Shown piece after piece: positions 41,437-50,436 of a DNA stretch of 64,000 bases; the first letter of the stretch is position 1; every line of letters starts with the position of its first letter. Source of the stretch: Listeria immobilis (GTDB lineage Bacteria > Bacillota > Bacilli > Lactobacillales > Listeriaceae); contig NZ_JAASTZ010000014.1 of assembly GCF_014322765.1 (NCBI RefSeq), forward strand, positions 1-64,000. Direction: 5' to 3'. The notes beneath the pieces were generated by a model that saw nothing but the letters and a program-made list of their open reading frames with translations, did not search any database and was not told the DNA's origin. The translations under genes and the position numbers were made by a program.

Positions 41437-42579
41437 ATGAAAAAGAAAATAATAATGATAGTATTTGCAATGCTTTTTCTTGTAGGTTGCAGTCAAGAAG
41501 AGAGCGAAAAAGATGATTCATTTGGACTAAAAGCTAAAAAAGGAGATTTTCCCTATGGAGAAGTCTATAAGGTAAATAAAAAAAATAAAGAACGTGATAT
41601 TTTACGTGTGTATAATGACGAGTTGTTGTTTGGAGTGCAAGAGAATAGGTTTAGTCGAAATATTTCTTTTTACTGGCTAGGAAAAGACCTGAAAATAAAA
41701 AAAACAAAAAAAATAACTATTTCTGGAAAAGCAGGAGAGAGAGAGGCTAATTTAAAACTAGGAGTGCAGGGCTGGAAAGAATTTGACATGAGAAATGATG
41801 ATACAATTGATTCAGAAGGGATTTTTAATTTCTCGGGAGTATATTTTGATTTATATAATAATGGGATTTCTAAATCGTCCCCTGTATCCACCGAATTACC
41901 CAACGGAAATCAAGTAATGGGATGTAGAGAAGATAACAACCTAGAAGATGGACTGTTAGTAATATGGGATAAGAATGGCAAACTAAAAAACAAGTTATCG
42001 GTTACAGAGATTCTTGGAGATGCGCGAGCAAGTTGCGATAGTATAGAAGCTTTTGGAGATTATGTTTATATTTTTTCCAAAGAAACAAAGGCTATTTACC
42101 AATTAACGAATGAACTACAAGTAGTAAAAAATTATGATTTAAGTTCTTATTTGTCACAAAATAAATTAGGAAGTGGAGCTATAGGTGAATTTGTCTACCA
42201 AGCAGAGCTAGAAAAATGGGTGTTTTACCTAGGATTAGAAAATGGAGATAGTCGTTATTTTGATGTCAATGCAGATGGAGTAAGTCCTTGGGATTTTTCT
42301 AATCCAACATATAAAGATAAGTATATCACAATAGGGTATGATATTATTGATATGGGTGGAAGCGAAGATGGCCAGGATTTTTACAGTATAGGATATGAAA
42401 AAGCTCATAGTATAGGTGGAGGATATTTAAATAGTGACGGAGATTTTTATTTCAAGGGACAGAGGGATTTAACGAAGAAAAATCCTAAAGAGGAAGAAGA
42501 TGGGGTGGAATATTTAATAAAAGTGAAAAAAGATAAGTTAAAAGCTTTCTTGGAGAAATATGGGGAGGATGAGGAATAA
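41437..42579 (+). CDS. Lipoprotein family A, probable toxin immunity protein (A1)
   Basis: The 380-residue lipoprotein has lipobox FLVGC (Cys18). The body is beta-rich with motifs YGEVYKVNKK, FYWLG and IYQLTNEL, WDFSNPTYKDKY, and ends in a Lys-rich LIKVKKDKLKAFLEKYG. It starts with no gap after the LXG toxin, with its RBS (AAAGGGG) inside the toxin gene. Two close relatives lie at 46389 and 49153, and family B (42771, 51044) is a distant relative with the same order of motifs. Function as immunity at the outer membrane face is inferred from position. Confidence 0.8.
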   Translation: MKKKIIMIVFAMLFLVGCSQEESEKDDSFGLKAKKGDFPYGEVYKVNKKNKERDILRVYNDELLFGVQENRFSRNISFYWLGKDLKIKKTKKITISGKAGEREANLKLGVQGWKEFDMRNDDTIDSEGIFNFSGVYFDLYNNGISKSSPVSTELPNGNQVMGCREDNNLEDGLLVIWDKNGKLKNKLSVTEILGDARASCDSIEAFGDYVYIFSKETKAIYQLTNELQVVKNYDLSSYLSQNKLGSGAIGEFVYQAELEKWVFYLGLENGDSRYFDVNADGVSPWDFSNPTYKDKYITIGYDIIDMGGSEDGQDFYSIGYEKAHSIGGGYLNSDGDFYFKGQRDLTKKNPKEEEDGVEYLIKVKKDKLKAFLEKYGEDEE

Positions 42580-42770
42580 AAGTAGCTCTAATGTAATAGT
42601 CAATGGAGAACTCTCCACAAAAGGGACATCTATAGAACCGAATTGAAAAATCCAGATAAATCGAGCAACTAATCTGATAGAAAAAGAAAACCTAGTCAAC
42701 TGTTTTTATTGGACGAAAAAGTAGTTAAAACAAGTGACTTCTTACGTTTATTACAGAATGGAGAGCCACA
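42580..42770. repeat. Cassette boundary scar with degenerate terminator
   Basis: AATCTGATAG..CTAGTCAACTGTTTTTATTGGA (from 42671) is a degraded version of the terminator-plus-tail found at 44747 and 57982. It is followed by the same AAAGTAGTTAAAA tail. No gene is supported. Confidence 0.5.
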
Positions 42771-43880
42771 ATGAAAAAACTTATTTTCTACCTTTTAGTA
42801 GCCAGCTGTCTTCTCGTTGGTTGCACACAAAAATCTCCTGAACCACATCAACCGCACTCTTTCGAATATGGGAAGTCAGTAGAAATAGATGAGGATGGGT
42901 TATTACAAATCATGGAAGATGATAAGCTCTACCTAGTTTCAGATATGTATTCTGAAGGTGCGAGCGACTTAGGAGATAAAGTAAGTTTTAAAAAGATTCC
43001 TTCTAATTTAAAGTTAACTCAAAGTCAAATGCTCCCAATAACAAATTTAGAAAGTGAGGATTTAAAGTTAGCTGCTTTCTCATCTAGTTCTAATCCATCA
43101 GGAGAAATGAGCGTATTTAACGTAACAAAAGAAAAAGGCATAGTCGTAGGACCGGAAAAATATATTCCAATTTCATCAAATGTAAGAAAAGAAAAAGGAG
43201 ATTATATTGGAACAGGCACTTTTACCAATGGCGAAAATGCGATACTGTTTTCTAAGAGAAATGACAAGGACTACACGCTAACTAGGTGGAGCAAAAAAGG
43301 GAAAATCAACAAAGAAAAGCCTTTAACCGATATTATCAAAGATACACCATTTTCGACAGATCAAATGACGGTTTTTCAAGATACTATTTATATTTATTCT
43401 TATAAAAGTCAAAAAGTATATGTTATTTCTCAAGATTTAGAATTATTACATGCATGGGATGTAGGGGAAGAATTAAAAAAAGTTCCCTTCGGAGATTGGA
43501 GTACTCCGGTCCAATTTGTCCAACAAAGGGAGCTGGGAGAATTATTTTTATACAACAGCGAAAAACCAGAACAAGGTTTTTATCAAATAAGTGATACTGG
43601 CGTGAAAAAATTAGCGCGTGGCCAAGCGAAATATCGAGATATGTTTATCGTGGTCAATGGTTCTATTTTTGATTTATTCCAAGGGAAAGAGTTTTCATCA
43701 GATTACAAAAATATAATCAATCAAATGGTATTAACATCTAATGGTGATGCCTATTTTATAGGACACAAAGATTTCAGTAATCCCGAGAAAAAAATTGACA
43801 AAGACAAACTCTATTTAACCAAAATAAACAAAAAATCTTTACCTGCGTTTATCAAAGAAATGAATGAAAAAAACAAGTAG
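42771..43880 (+). CDS. Lipoprotein family B, probable immunity protein (B1)
   Basis: The 369-residue lipoprotein has lipobox LLVGC (Cys18). Motifs parallel family A in the same order: FEYGKSVEID, RWSKKGKINKEKPLTDI, TIYIYSYKSQKVYVISQDLELL, GDAYFIGHKD and a final YLTKINKKSLPAFIKE. That points to one superfamily, possibly a beta-propeller-like fold. It is nearly identical to the copy at 51044. GGAGAG precedes ATG 42771. It is followed by a decayed toxin tail (43910-44134). Confidence 0.78.
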   Translation: MKKLIFYLLVASCLLVGCTQKSPEPHQPHSFEYGKSVEIDEDGLLQIMEDDKLYLVSDMYSEGASDLGDKVSFKKIPSNLKLTQSQMLPITNLESEDLKLAAFSSSSNPSGEMSVFNVTKEKGIVVGPEKYIPISSNVRKEKGDYIGTGTFTNGENAILFSKRNDKDYTLTRWSKKGKINKEKPLTDIIKDTPFSTDQMTVFQDTIYIYSYKSQKVYVISQDLELLHAWDVGEELKKVPFGDWSTPVQFVQQRELGELFLYNSEKPEQGFYQISDTGVKKLARGQAKYRDMFIVVNGSIFDLFQGKEFSSDYKNIINQMVLTSNGDAYFIGHKDFSNPEKKIDKDKLYLTKINKKSLPAFIKEMNEKNK

Positions 43881-43909
43881 TATTCCGTGCTCATAAATAA
43901 TTTTGATAC

Positions 43910-44134
43910 AGATATTCTTTTCGAAATAAAGCTGAAGAATATAAAGAGTATCAGAAAGTCCATAAAATTAGCCCCTATAACAAAGCTGTAATGGGGCTTA
44001 TAAAAAACCCAGATGAGCTCTATTTTCATATGAAACAATAGGAAAGATGGACAGTTGCAGATAGAAAATATGTTTTTGGGGAAAGTGGAAGATTAATTTA
44101 TTCGTCAGTCAGACATAAAGAAATATGCTTTTAA
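43910..44134 (+). pseudogene. Decayed LXG-toxin C-terminal module
   Basis: One frame of 75 codons reads from 43910 to a stop at 44132-44134 with one internal TAG. The segment DELYFHMKQ-stop-ERWTVADRKYVFG aligns with the end of the complete LXG toxin (NYLQLHEYY..WSSADEDYIFKG). There is no start codon or RBS. A second, more damaged copy lies at 52183-52405. Confidence 0.6.
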
Positions 44135-44191
44135 ACAGCAAGATAATGGCTTACAGTGATACTATTATAAAAAAAGAAAGAGGCAGAGAAG

Positions 44192-44590
44192 ATGAAAATT
44201 GGTGTAAAAAGAAATACGGGAGCAATGGGAGCAGCAAGTAAAATATCGTTAAAACTAGATAAACAAAAAGTAAAATCGTTAAAACACAAGGAAGAGGTAG
44301 CACTAGAAATACAGGGGGATTCCGCTGAAATAAGTGCGAATCAGTGGTTTTTTGGAAGCAAGACAGTAAAAGTAAATGCTGGAGAAACCGTAGAAATCCA
44401 AACCAATCCTAAGTCTATTTTATCCTTTATTGGCGTAATCTTTTTACTAGTTTTATCATTCTTTTTAAATAATCCAATTGTGAGTGTTATAGCATTAGTA
44501 GGGATTTTAGGTGTGATTGTATATTTTATCCAAAATTACTATGTGATAAAACCAATTTCTACAAGTGGAAAAAATAGCACGACAAATTAA
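44192..44590 (+). CDS. Small membrane protein of the T7SS cassette (C1)
   Basis: The 132-residue protein has a basic N-terminal domain (about 1-75) predicted to be a beta sandwich with GETVEIQTNPKS, then two membrane helices (about 77-115) and a short polar tail. AAAGAGGCAGAG precedes ATG 44192. I do not recognise the family. The nearly identical copy at 52463 is truncated. The location among immunity-like genes suggests a membrane-level immunity role, without direct evidence. Confidence 0.7.
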   Translation: MKIGVKRNTGAMGAASKISLKLDKQKVKSLKHKEEVALEIQGDSAEISANQWFFGSKTVKVNAGETVEIQTNPKSILSFIGVIFLLVLSFFLNNPIVSVIALVGILGVIVYFIQNYYVIKPISTSGKNSTTN

Positions 44591-44620
44591 ATGTCCTAAA
44601 TATTAGAAATATTAGCGAGC

Positions 44621-44673
44621 GCCATTTTCATTGAATGGTTCCATGTACTCGAGGGACTTTCACTGAAAATGGC
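44621..44673. repeat. Hairpin-forming inverted repeat
   Basis: GCCATTTTCA (44621-44630) and TGAAAATGGC (44664-44673) are perfect inverted copies around a loop of about 33 nt. No T-run follows. Its role is unknown. Confidence 0.45.
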
Positions 44674-44746
44674 ATTAAATAGTTTTAAGAAGACCGAATG
44701 AAGAACAGAAGCAAGTATACATATAAAAATCTAGATAAGAGGAAAT

Positions 44747-44782
44747 AATCTGAGGGGAAAGAATGCCTCTCAGATTGTTTTT
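44747..44782 (+). terminator. Terminator of an immunity cassette (copy 1)
   Basis: AATCTGAGGGG and CCTCTCAGATT form the stem, followed by GTTTTTAG. An equivalent hairpin lies at 57982-58017 with the same downstream tail. Confidence 0.8.
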
Positions 44783-44957
44783 AGTGGATGGAAAAGTAGC
44801 TAAAATGAGTAAAATCTTCCTTGTTTTTATCTCAAAAAGCATACCAACCTAATAATACTTTGAATGAAAAGATTTTAGTATCATAATCCTCGCATAAAAC
44901 TAAGCAACCTAAAAAATTCGTGCTAGGTTATTACTAAAGGTTAGAGAGGAAGTTAAA

Positions 44958-45200
44958 ATGCCTCCTGAAGTAGATTATATAAATGACGAAACTTTGAAAG
45001 TGTATGAGCAAGATAATAAATATGATAATACAAATCAACTAATTATAGATAACTCAGTCACCTTACTACTGGGCGATTATTGATTTTATGATACTACATT
45101 AGATGAATTAGACTGTTCAAATGAAGAGAAGCGGATAAAAATCAATCCAGAAGATGTTGTTATTCATTTGAAAAATATTAAGTACACCATTGTAGAATAG
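44958..45200 (+). pseudogene. Truncated D-family lipoprotein remnant
   Basis: From ATG 44958 the frame matches the middle of the D-family lipoprotein at 53966: PPEVDYINDETLKVYEQDN and LIIDNSVTLLLGDY. A TGA at 45081-45083 replaces the TGT (Cys) codon, and a large internal deletion joins DELDCS to NEEKRIKINPEDVV. The signal peptide is missing. Confidence 0.8.
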
Positions 45201-45292
45201 GCAACAAAAGATGGGAAAAATTCAAGAATGTAGAAAAAACGTAATGAAGCATATAGAAACATGAAAAAAATAACAAAAAGATAGGAGAACCG

Positions 45293-46153
45293 ATGAAAAA
45301 AATACTAATAGGCTTGTTCGCAATCTTATTGTTACTAGGAGGTTGTTTCAATAAAACGGCAGAAGAAAAAGCACAAGAAGGAACCACACCCGTACAAGAT
45401 TACGTGGGTCAAGGCTTTTCGTTTGTGGACGGAGACAAGTCAGCTGAACGAGTGAAAAAACATGAGGAAGAAATTAAACAAGAAGCAATCAATTATATGA
45501 AAACAACCTATAAAACAGATGTGAAAGTGAATAACGTGGTTCCAGCGAGAAATGCGGCAGTAGTGATGGTAGAGTGCGAGGAACCTATTCAATTCCATAC
45601 CTCTGTAATAGTGAGCCTAGTTCTTAATAAAGACGATGTTGGAAGCGCAAGAAGTGAAGAAGGAGAAGTAGAAAAAGCGATTGTAGGCGGATTATACGCA
45701 AAAGCATATGAGGCAGAATTTCAGCATTTGGATGCATTTGCTGAAAAAATAGCGAAGGAATATGATTTGCTAGGGATGAGAGATGAAGCTATCGATAAAA
45801 CCGCATCAGTGGGTTATGCAGAAAAATATTATTTTATTGCTTCATCGTCTTTGAGTTTTCCTAGTGTGTATCAGGCATACTTAGAAAATCAGAAAATTAC
45901 TGTAAGTGAATTAAAAATATTATTTGCAAAAGATGACCCAACGAATACTATTTTATCTATTCCAATGGAATTTTATTCTAAAGAAAATAAAATTCCTAAA
46001 CAAAAGGTAGCAGATGATTTAGCAAAAGAGCTTCGACAAGAGCAAAAGTTACCAAAAGGGAGTTATGACATTAGGGTGTATAAAAACACCATTGTAAATC
46101 GAGTTGGATTACCAGATGGTGAAGATGTAGAAGTATTAGAAATTATAAAATAG
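45293..46153 (+). CDS. Lipoprotein family E, DUF1672-like (E1)
   Basis: The 286-residue lipoprotein has lipobox LLGGC (Cys18). The sequence VQDYVGQGF, the EGEVEKAIVGGLYAKAYEAEF segment and the C-terminal NRVGLPDGE resemble the DUF1672 lipoproteins of staphylococci. AGATAGGAG precedes ATG 45293. A broken lipase-like toxin fragment follows 15 nt downstream, the same pairing as at 54697/55575. A role in immunity to a secreted lipase toxin is inferred. Confidence 0.8.
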   Translation: MKKILIGLFAILLLLGGCFNKTAEEKAQEGTTPVQDYVGQGFSFVDGDKSAERVKKHEEEIKQEAINYMKTTYKTDVKVNNVVPARNAAVVMVECEEPIQFHTSVIVSLVLNKDDVGSARSEEGEVEKAIVGGLYAKAYEAEFQHLDAFAEKIAKEYDLLGMRDEAIDKTASVGYAEKYYFIASSSLSFPSVYQAYLENQKITVSELKILFAKDDPTNTILSIPMEFYSKENKIPKQKVADDLAKELRQEQKLPKGSYDIRVYKNTIVNRVGLPDGEDVEVLEIIK

Positions 46154-46168
46154 CATGGAGGAGATTAC

Positions 46169-46381
46169 ATGACAACAAAGCTAAAAACTCCAGATACAGA
46201 TTTAATTGAGTTAAGCGGGAAGTGGGTTTATAAGCATCCAAAAGAAGGGACTCCGTTAGATGTAAATAATACCACGTACTAAGTCAAAGCAGATGAATAT
46301 AACACAAAATCCGTTCTCGACTACATGATAATAAAGATCAGTGGACAGATAAAGATAGAGAGCATATTTTTGAAGGGAAGT
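46169..46381 (+). pseudogene. Broken N-terminal fragment of a lipase-like toxin (F1)
   Basis: GGAGGAGATT precedes ATG 46169, and the frame gives LKTPDTDLIELSGKWVYKHP..DVNNTTY before a TAA at 46280-46282, where the paralogue at 55575 has CAA. The frame continues VKADEYNTKSVLDY after the stop. The opening resembles lipase-class toxins whose next motif is a GxSxG serine hydrolase site. Confidence 0.75.
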
Positions 46382-46388
46382 AGAGCGT

Positions 46389-47516
46389 ATGCGTAAAATA
46401 GTTATAATAATATTGAGTGTTATATTGTTGCTGTTTGGATGTTCAGCAGGAGAGAAGGATAAAAACACTTCGTTCAGTTTAAAAAAGTTGGAAAGTGAAT
46501 TTTCCTACGGGGAAGTATTTAAAGTGAATAAAAAGGAAGTAGAAAATATTATTATGCGTGTGTCTGATGATAGCCTATTATTTGGTGTACAAGACAGAGC
46601 TTCACGAGATTTTTCTTTTTATTGGACAGGATTAGATCAGAAAATGCAAAAAACTAAGAAGTTGACAATTTCTGAAAAAATAGGAGACAAGGCTGATGAA
46701 TTATATTTGGGTGTGGAAGGGTATGAAGAACTAGGTATAAGGAATGATGAAAAATTTGAAACAGTAGGTATTCTTAACTTCTCCGGTAGATATTTTGATT
46801 TGTATAAGAACAATCTTGTGGATAATTATTCTGACACTGCAGAACTCGAAAATGAAAAACAACTTACGTATTTTAGAGATACAAACGACTCTGTTGAAAG
46901 TCGAGTTTTAATAACTTGGGATAGAAATGGAAAAATAGAAAGTAAAGTGCCAATTTCAGAAGTTTTAAAAGACTCACGAGCAACATGTGATAATATGGTG
47001 GTTTTTGGAGAGTACACTTATATTTTCTCGAAAAAGACGAAGGAAATCTATCAATTAACCAATGAATTAAAGTTAGTAAAAACATATGATTTGGCTCCAT
47101 ATTTGAATAGTGGAGAATTAGAAAATGATGGTAGTTTCTTTTATCAAGCAGAATTAAAAAAAGGGATATTTTCTATCTACGAAGAGGACGGTAGTACTCA
47201 TTACTTTGATGTGAAGGCTGATAGTGTGACTCCATGGGATTTCTCTAATCCAGACTATAAAAACAAGTATATGCTGGGGACCTCCTCATTTATAGATTTA
47301 GGCAATCAACAAAATATATATTATTTGGATTCGAAAAAAACATTTGATGCAAGCGGTCGAGGCTTGAGCGGGAATGGAGATTATTACTTTTTATCTAGGA
47401 GGAACTTGACTCGCAATAATCCAAAAGAAGAAGCTAGAAATACTGCTTATTTAGTAAAAGTGAAGGGAAATAAACTAAAAGATTTTTTAGAAGAATATAG
47501 CAACAGAACTAAATAG
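46389..47516 (+). CDS. Lipoprotein family A, probable immunity protein (A2)
   Basis: The 375-residue paralogue of 41437 has lipobox LLFGC (Cys18) and shares YGEVFKVNKK, FYWTGLDQK, IYQLTNELKLVKTYDL and WDFSNPDYKNKY. GAAGGGAAG upstream supports ATG 46389. No toxin gene abuts it, only the broken lipase fragment, so it looks like an orphan immunity gene retained against foreign toxins. Confidence 0.78.
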   Translation: MRKIVIIILSVILLLFGCSAGEKDKNTSFSLKKLESEFSYGEVFKVNKKEVENIIMRVSDDSLLFGVQDRASRDFSFYWTGLDQKMQKTKKLTISEKIGDKADELYLGVEGYEELGIRNDEKFETVGILNFSGRYFDLYKNNLVDNYSDTAELENEKQLTYFRDTNDSVESRVLITWDRNGKIESKVPISEVLKDSRATCDNMVVFGEYTYIFSKKTKEIYQLTNELKLVKTYDLAPYLNSGELENDGSFFYQAELKKGIFSIYEEDGSTHYFDVKADSVTPWDFSNPDYKNKYMLGTSSFIDLGNQQNIYYLDSKKTFDASGRGLSGNGDYYFLSRRNLTRNNPKEEARNTAYLVKVKGNKLKDFLEEYSNRTK

Positions 47517-47589
47517 TTAATAATGAAAATATATGAGGAAAATTGAGAAAGCTAAATAAAAAAACTATCTTAAACAGAACTGCGGAAGG

Positions 47590-48022
47590 ATGAACTTCTG
47601 ATAGTTTTATGTTGTGTGGTTGTAGCCCTCATAGCATGCAAATTGGTAGATCACACAAAATATGAATCTAAACAATTTAAATATGAAAAAGTGGTGCAAA
47701 CTAACGCTGAAGTACAAGATAGGTTGAAGCTTATGGACAATAAGGTTTACTTTGAGTTGCCAAAATATTCTTTTGACAACTCAAGGGACCGATAGGGTTC
47801 AGAGAAGTAAATGATTCTTTGAGCTTAGAGAAGGCTCAATTGCTAGAACTAAAAAAATAATCAATATTGAAGACCCGATTGAAGATGAAGTTAGTGTAGG
47901 TATTTAAGCAACAAAAGTAACTCGAGATATTTTAACTAGGTTGGAAGAAGTGTTTAATGAAAAAATAAGGGATGATTTAAAGTTAGCCACTTTCTCGCCT
48001 TCTCGCTTAGCAGCGCCCTGCT
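47590..48022 (+). pseudogene. Broken B-family lipoprotein
   Basis: A lipoprotein signal ending LIAC is followed by KYESKQFKYEKVVQTNAEVQ and MDNKVYFELPKY, matching the order of family B. Stops and frameshifts break it, and the last part RDDLKLATFSPSR matches family B's DDLKLAAFSSSS before running into the repeat at 48003. It is a more divergent B member than 42771 and 51044. Confidence 0.65.
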
Positions 48023-48130
48023 AAGCGAGATAGGAAAGGACCCTGATTGTGGTGCATAAATCGATTACACGATAATTTAAAAAGATAGGCTAGTGACATT
48101 TCAGCCATGATTATTTTTCTAAAACTTATT
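48003..48130 (+). repeat. Junction repeat (copy 1 of 2)
   Basis: A stretch of about 125 bp starting CTTAGCAGCGCCCTGCTAAG and ending TTTTTCTAAAACTTAT recurs, diverged, at 52771-52892. A small inverted repeat (TCGCTTAGCAG/CTGCTAAGCGA) lies at its left end. Both copies sit exactly where another gene is cut off. Confidence 0.65.
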
Positions 48131-48148
48131 TTATAAGGAGCTAACAAA

Positions 48149-48931
48149 ATGAAAATGACTCGAACGAAAAGACTCTGGTTAATGCTGATACTAATGGTTT
48201 TAGTCTATCTGTGCTTGTACATGTTACAAGACGATAAGGAATCCAGTCATAAACATGATGATACAAAGACCATCACCAAATCTCAAACCACCACGACAGG
48301 GGATAATGGAACAATAACCAAACAAACTATCACGAATGACGATATGGAAAAGGAGCAAGAAGTAGAACTCTCTTATTACGATACGATAGAGGAAGCGGTG
48401 AAAGGCAGCAATTTTGCAATTGACGAAGAAGAAGGGGTTTCTTACACCAATAAAAAAGTAATCAAAGAAAAGGTGTTTTTCTCAGAAAGTGAAACCGATG
48501 CGCTATTATTTTTTATTGGTAATTTGTTGGAGGGGAAAGATTATAGCGATGCTTTAGTGGTATATAAATTCAAAGTCAAAAAAGAGGGAAATCAAACAAA
48601 ATACTCCACACCAACAAATGCAACACAGATTGCAGCAGAAAACGAAAAGGACATTTATGAAGAAGAGGGGAGGAAGTTTGAGATTGAAATTAACTTAAAC
48701 TTAAACAATGCCTATCAAAGCTTCAATCTCTACCCAGAAACCACCCAGCTCCAATGGGGCATGTCCTACGACAAAAATGCGCCTAATCTAACCGTCAATG
48801 GCGAACACCCTACAAAAGTGATTCCGATAGAACTAGACGGGGATGACTGTTATTTCTGGTACTATGAAGACCTAAAATATGATAGTTCCAAAAAAGCAAA
48901 AATCAGTTTTAAAAAGACAAGTGAAGAGTAA
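48149..48931 (+). CDS. Membrane-anchored secreted protein, unrecognised
   Basis: The 260-residue protein has one N-terminal membrane helix (about 10-26), a Thr/Lys/Ser-rich low-complexity stem (about 30-70) and an acidic extracellular domain (about 75-255) with aromatic residues near the end (CYFWYYEDLKY). AAGGAG precedes ATG 48149. The family is not recognised. Its location among lipoproteins suggests a surface immunity or accessory protein. Confidence 0.7.
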   Translation: MKMTRTKRLWLMLILMVLVYLCLYMLQDDKESSHKHDDTKTITKSQTTTTGDNGTITKQTITNDDMEKEQEVELSYYDTIEEAVKGSNFAIDEEEGVSYTNKKVIKEKVFFSESETDALLFFIGNLLEGKDYSDALVVYKFKVKKEGNQTKYSTPTNATQIAAENEKDIYEEEGRKFEIEINLNLNNAYQSFNLYPETTQLQWGMSYDKNAPNLTVNGEHPTKVIPIELDGDDCYFWYYEDLKYDSSKKAKISFKKTSEE

Positions 48932-49152
48932 AAATAAGCAAACTTAAAAAAGTAGTCAAAATAAGCAAGATTTTCCTTAGTTTAACCCAAGTAAAGCATA
49001 CCAATCTGATAATATTTTGAATGAAAAAGATTTATAGTACCAGAAGGCTTATATAAAAACTAAAAAAGCAAAAAAATTCAAGCTAAGTTATTAAATGAAG
49101 AAGTTTGGAGCAACTATGAGAAAGGTTACGTTTTTGAAGGGGAGCGAAGTTG

Positions 49153-50286
49153 ATGAAAAAATTAATTCTAATGATTATCTGTATGTTTTGTATTTTAGTT
49201 GCTTGTAGTGAGAAAGATATTGAAAAAGATACTCCATTCGGTTTAGAAAAGATAAAAGGTAATTTTGCCTATGGAGAAGTCTATAAAATAAATAAAAAGA
49301 AATCTGAAAGTGCGATTTTACGAATGTCTGATGATAAGATGTTATTTGGTATACATGATAGAGCAACACGAGATTTTTCTTTTTATTGGTTAGGTTTGGA
49401 TCAAAAAATACAAAAAACAAAATCAATGACAGTTTCTGAAAATGTGGGAGATAAGGATGATCAATTGTTTTTAGGCGTAGAAGGCTCCAAAGAAATAGAT
49501 GTAAGGAATGATAATGCTAGCGATACAATAGGAATTATTAATTTTTCAGGAGTATATTTTGATTTTTTAAAAGGTGATTTTATAGATAAGCAGCAGAATT
49601 CAGTTGAATTAAAAAGTGGCAAACAATTAATGAGTTTCACAAGTATGGAGAATTCAATAAAAGATGGGACATTTGTTATCTGGAATAAAACCGGCAAGAT
49701 AGAAAGTCAGACATCCATTTCAAAAGTTTTAGAAAATCCACAAGCAAGCAGTGATAGTATAGGAGTTTTCGGCAAATATATTTATGTTTTTTCCAAAGAA
49801 ACAAAGACCATCTACCAATTAACCAATGAACTGCAAGTAGTAAAAAAATATAATCTAAGCGCCTATTTGTCGAAGGATAAACTAGGAGAATGGAATACTG
49901 GAGAATTTATCTATCAGAATGAACTAAAAAAATGTATATTTTATCTTAAAGAAGAAAATGGGGAAGGTCATTATTTTGATGTAACAACGGATAATATAAC
50001 TCCATGGGATTTCTCGAATCCAGATTACAAAGATAAATACGCAATACATGGTCCAAATCTTATAAATCTAAATGATGAAAATGCAGATTATAATTTGAAA
50101 ACAGCAAGGTTAAGTCGAGCTGCTGGAGAGGGTATTACTGCAAATGGAGATTATTACTTTCTATCTAGTAAAAATTTAACAGAAGAAAAACCAAAAGAAG
50201 AAGCTTTATATACAAGATATTTAATAAAAGTGGAAAAAGACAAGTTAAAAAGTTTTCTCGAAGAATATGGAAAGAAGAACAATTAA
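49153..50286 (+). CDS. Lipoprotein family A, probable immunity protein (A3)
   Basis: The 377-residue paralogue of 41437 and 46389 has lipobox ILVAC (Cys18) and shares YGEVYKINKK, FYWLGLDQK, IYQLTNELQVVKKYNL and WDFSNPDYKDKY. ATG 49153 has GGGGAGCG 8 nt upstream; TTG 49150 is less likely. It stands without an adjacent intact toxin. Confidence 0.8.
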   Translation: MKKLILMIICMFCILVACSEKDIEKDTPFGLEKIKGNFAYGEVYKINKKKSESAILRMSDDKMLFGIHDRATRDFSFYWLGLDQKIQKTKSMTVSENVGDKDDQLFLGVEGSKEIDVRNDNASDTIGIINFSGVYFDFLKGDFIDKQQNSVELKSGKQLMSFTSMENSIKDGTFVIWNKTGKIESQTSISKVLENPQASSDSIGVFGKYIYVFSKETKTIYQLTNELQVVKKYNLSAYLSKDKLGEWNTGEFIYQNELKKCIFYLKEENGEGHYFDVTTDNITPWDFSNPDYKDKYAIHGPNLINLNDENADYNLKTARLSRAAGEGITANGDYYFLSSKNLTEEKPKEEALYTRYLIKVEKDKLKSFLEEYGKKNN

Positions 50287-50436
50287 TTTTTAAAGAATTT
50301 ACAAAGCATTTTAATATATCCAAAGGTGCATATAAAAGCCTATATGTGCCTTTAAAAGGAAAAAGTAAGTGTATTTTATTTAAAAAAGAGGTAAATTAAG
50401 TACATTTTAAAAAAATTGACTCTAACATTTTCGTAA

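Noticed and set aside
48003-48130. Insertion sequence at the junction repeat
   Set aside because: It is too short, codes for no transposase, and shows no target-site duplication.
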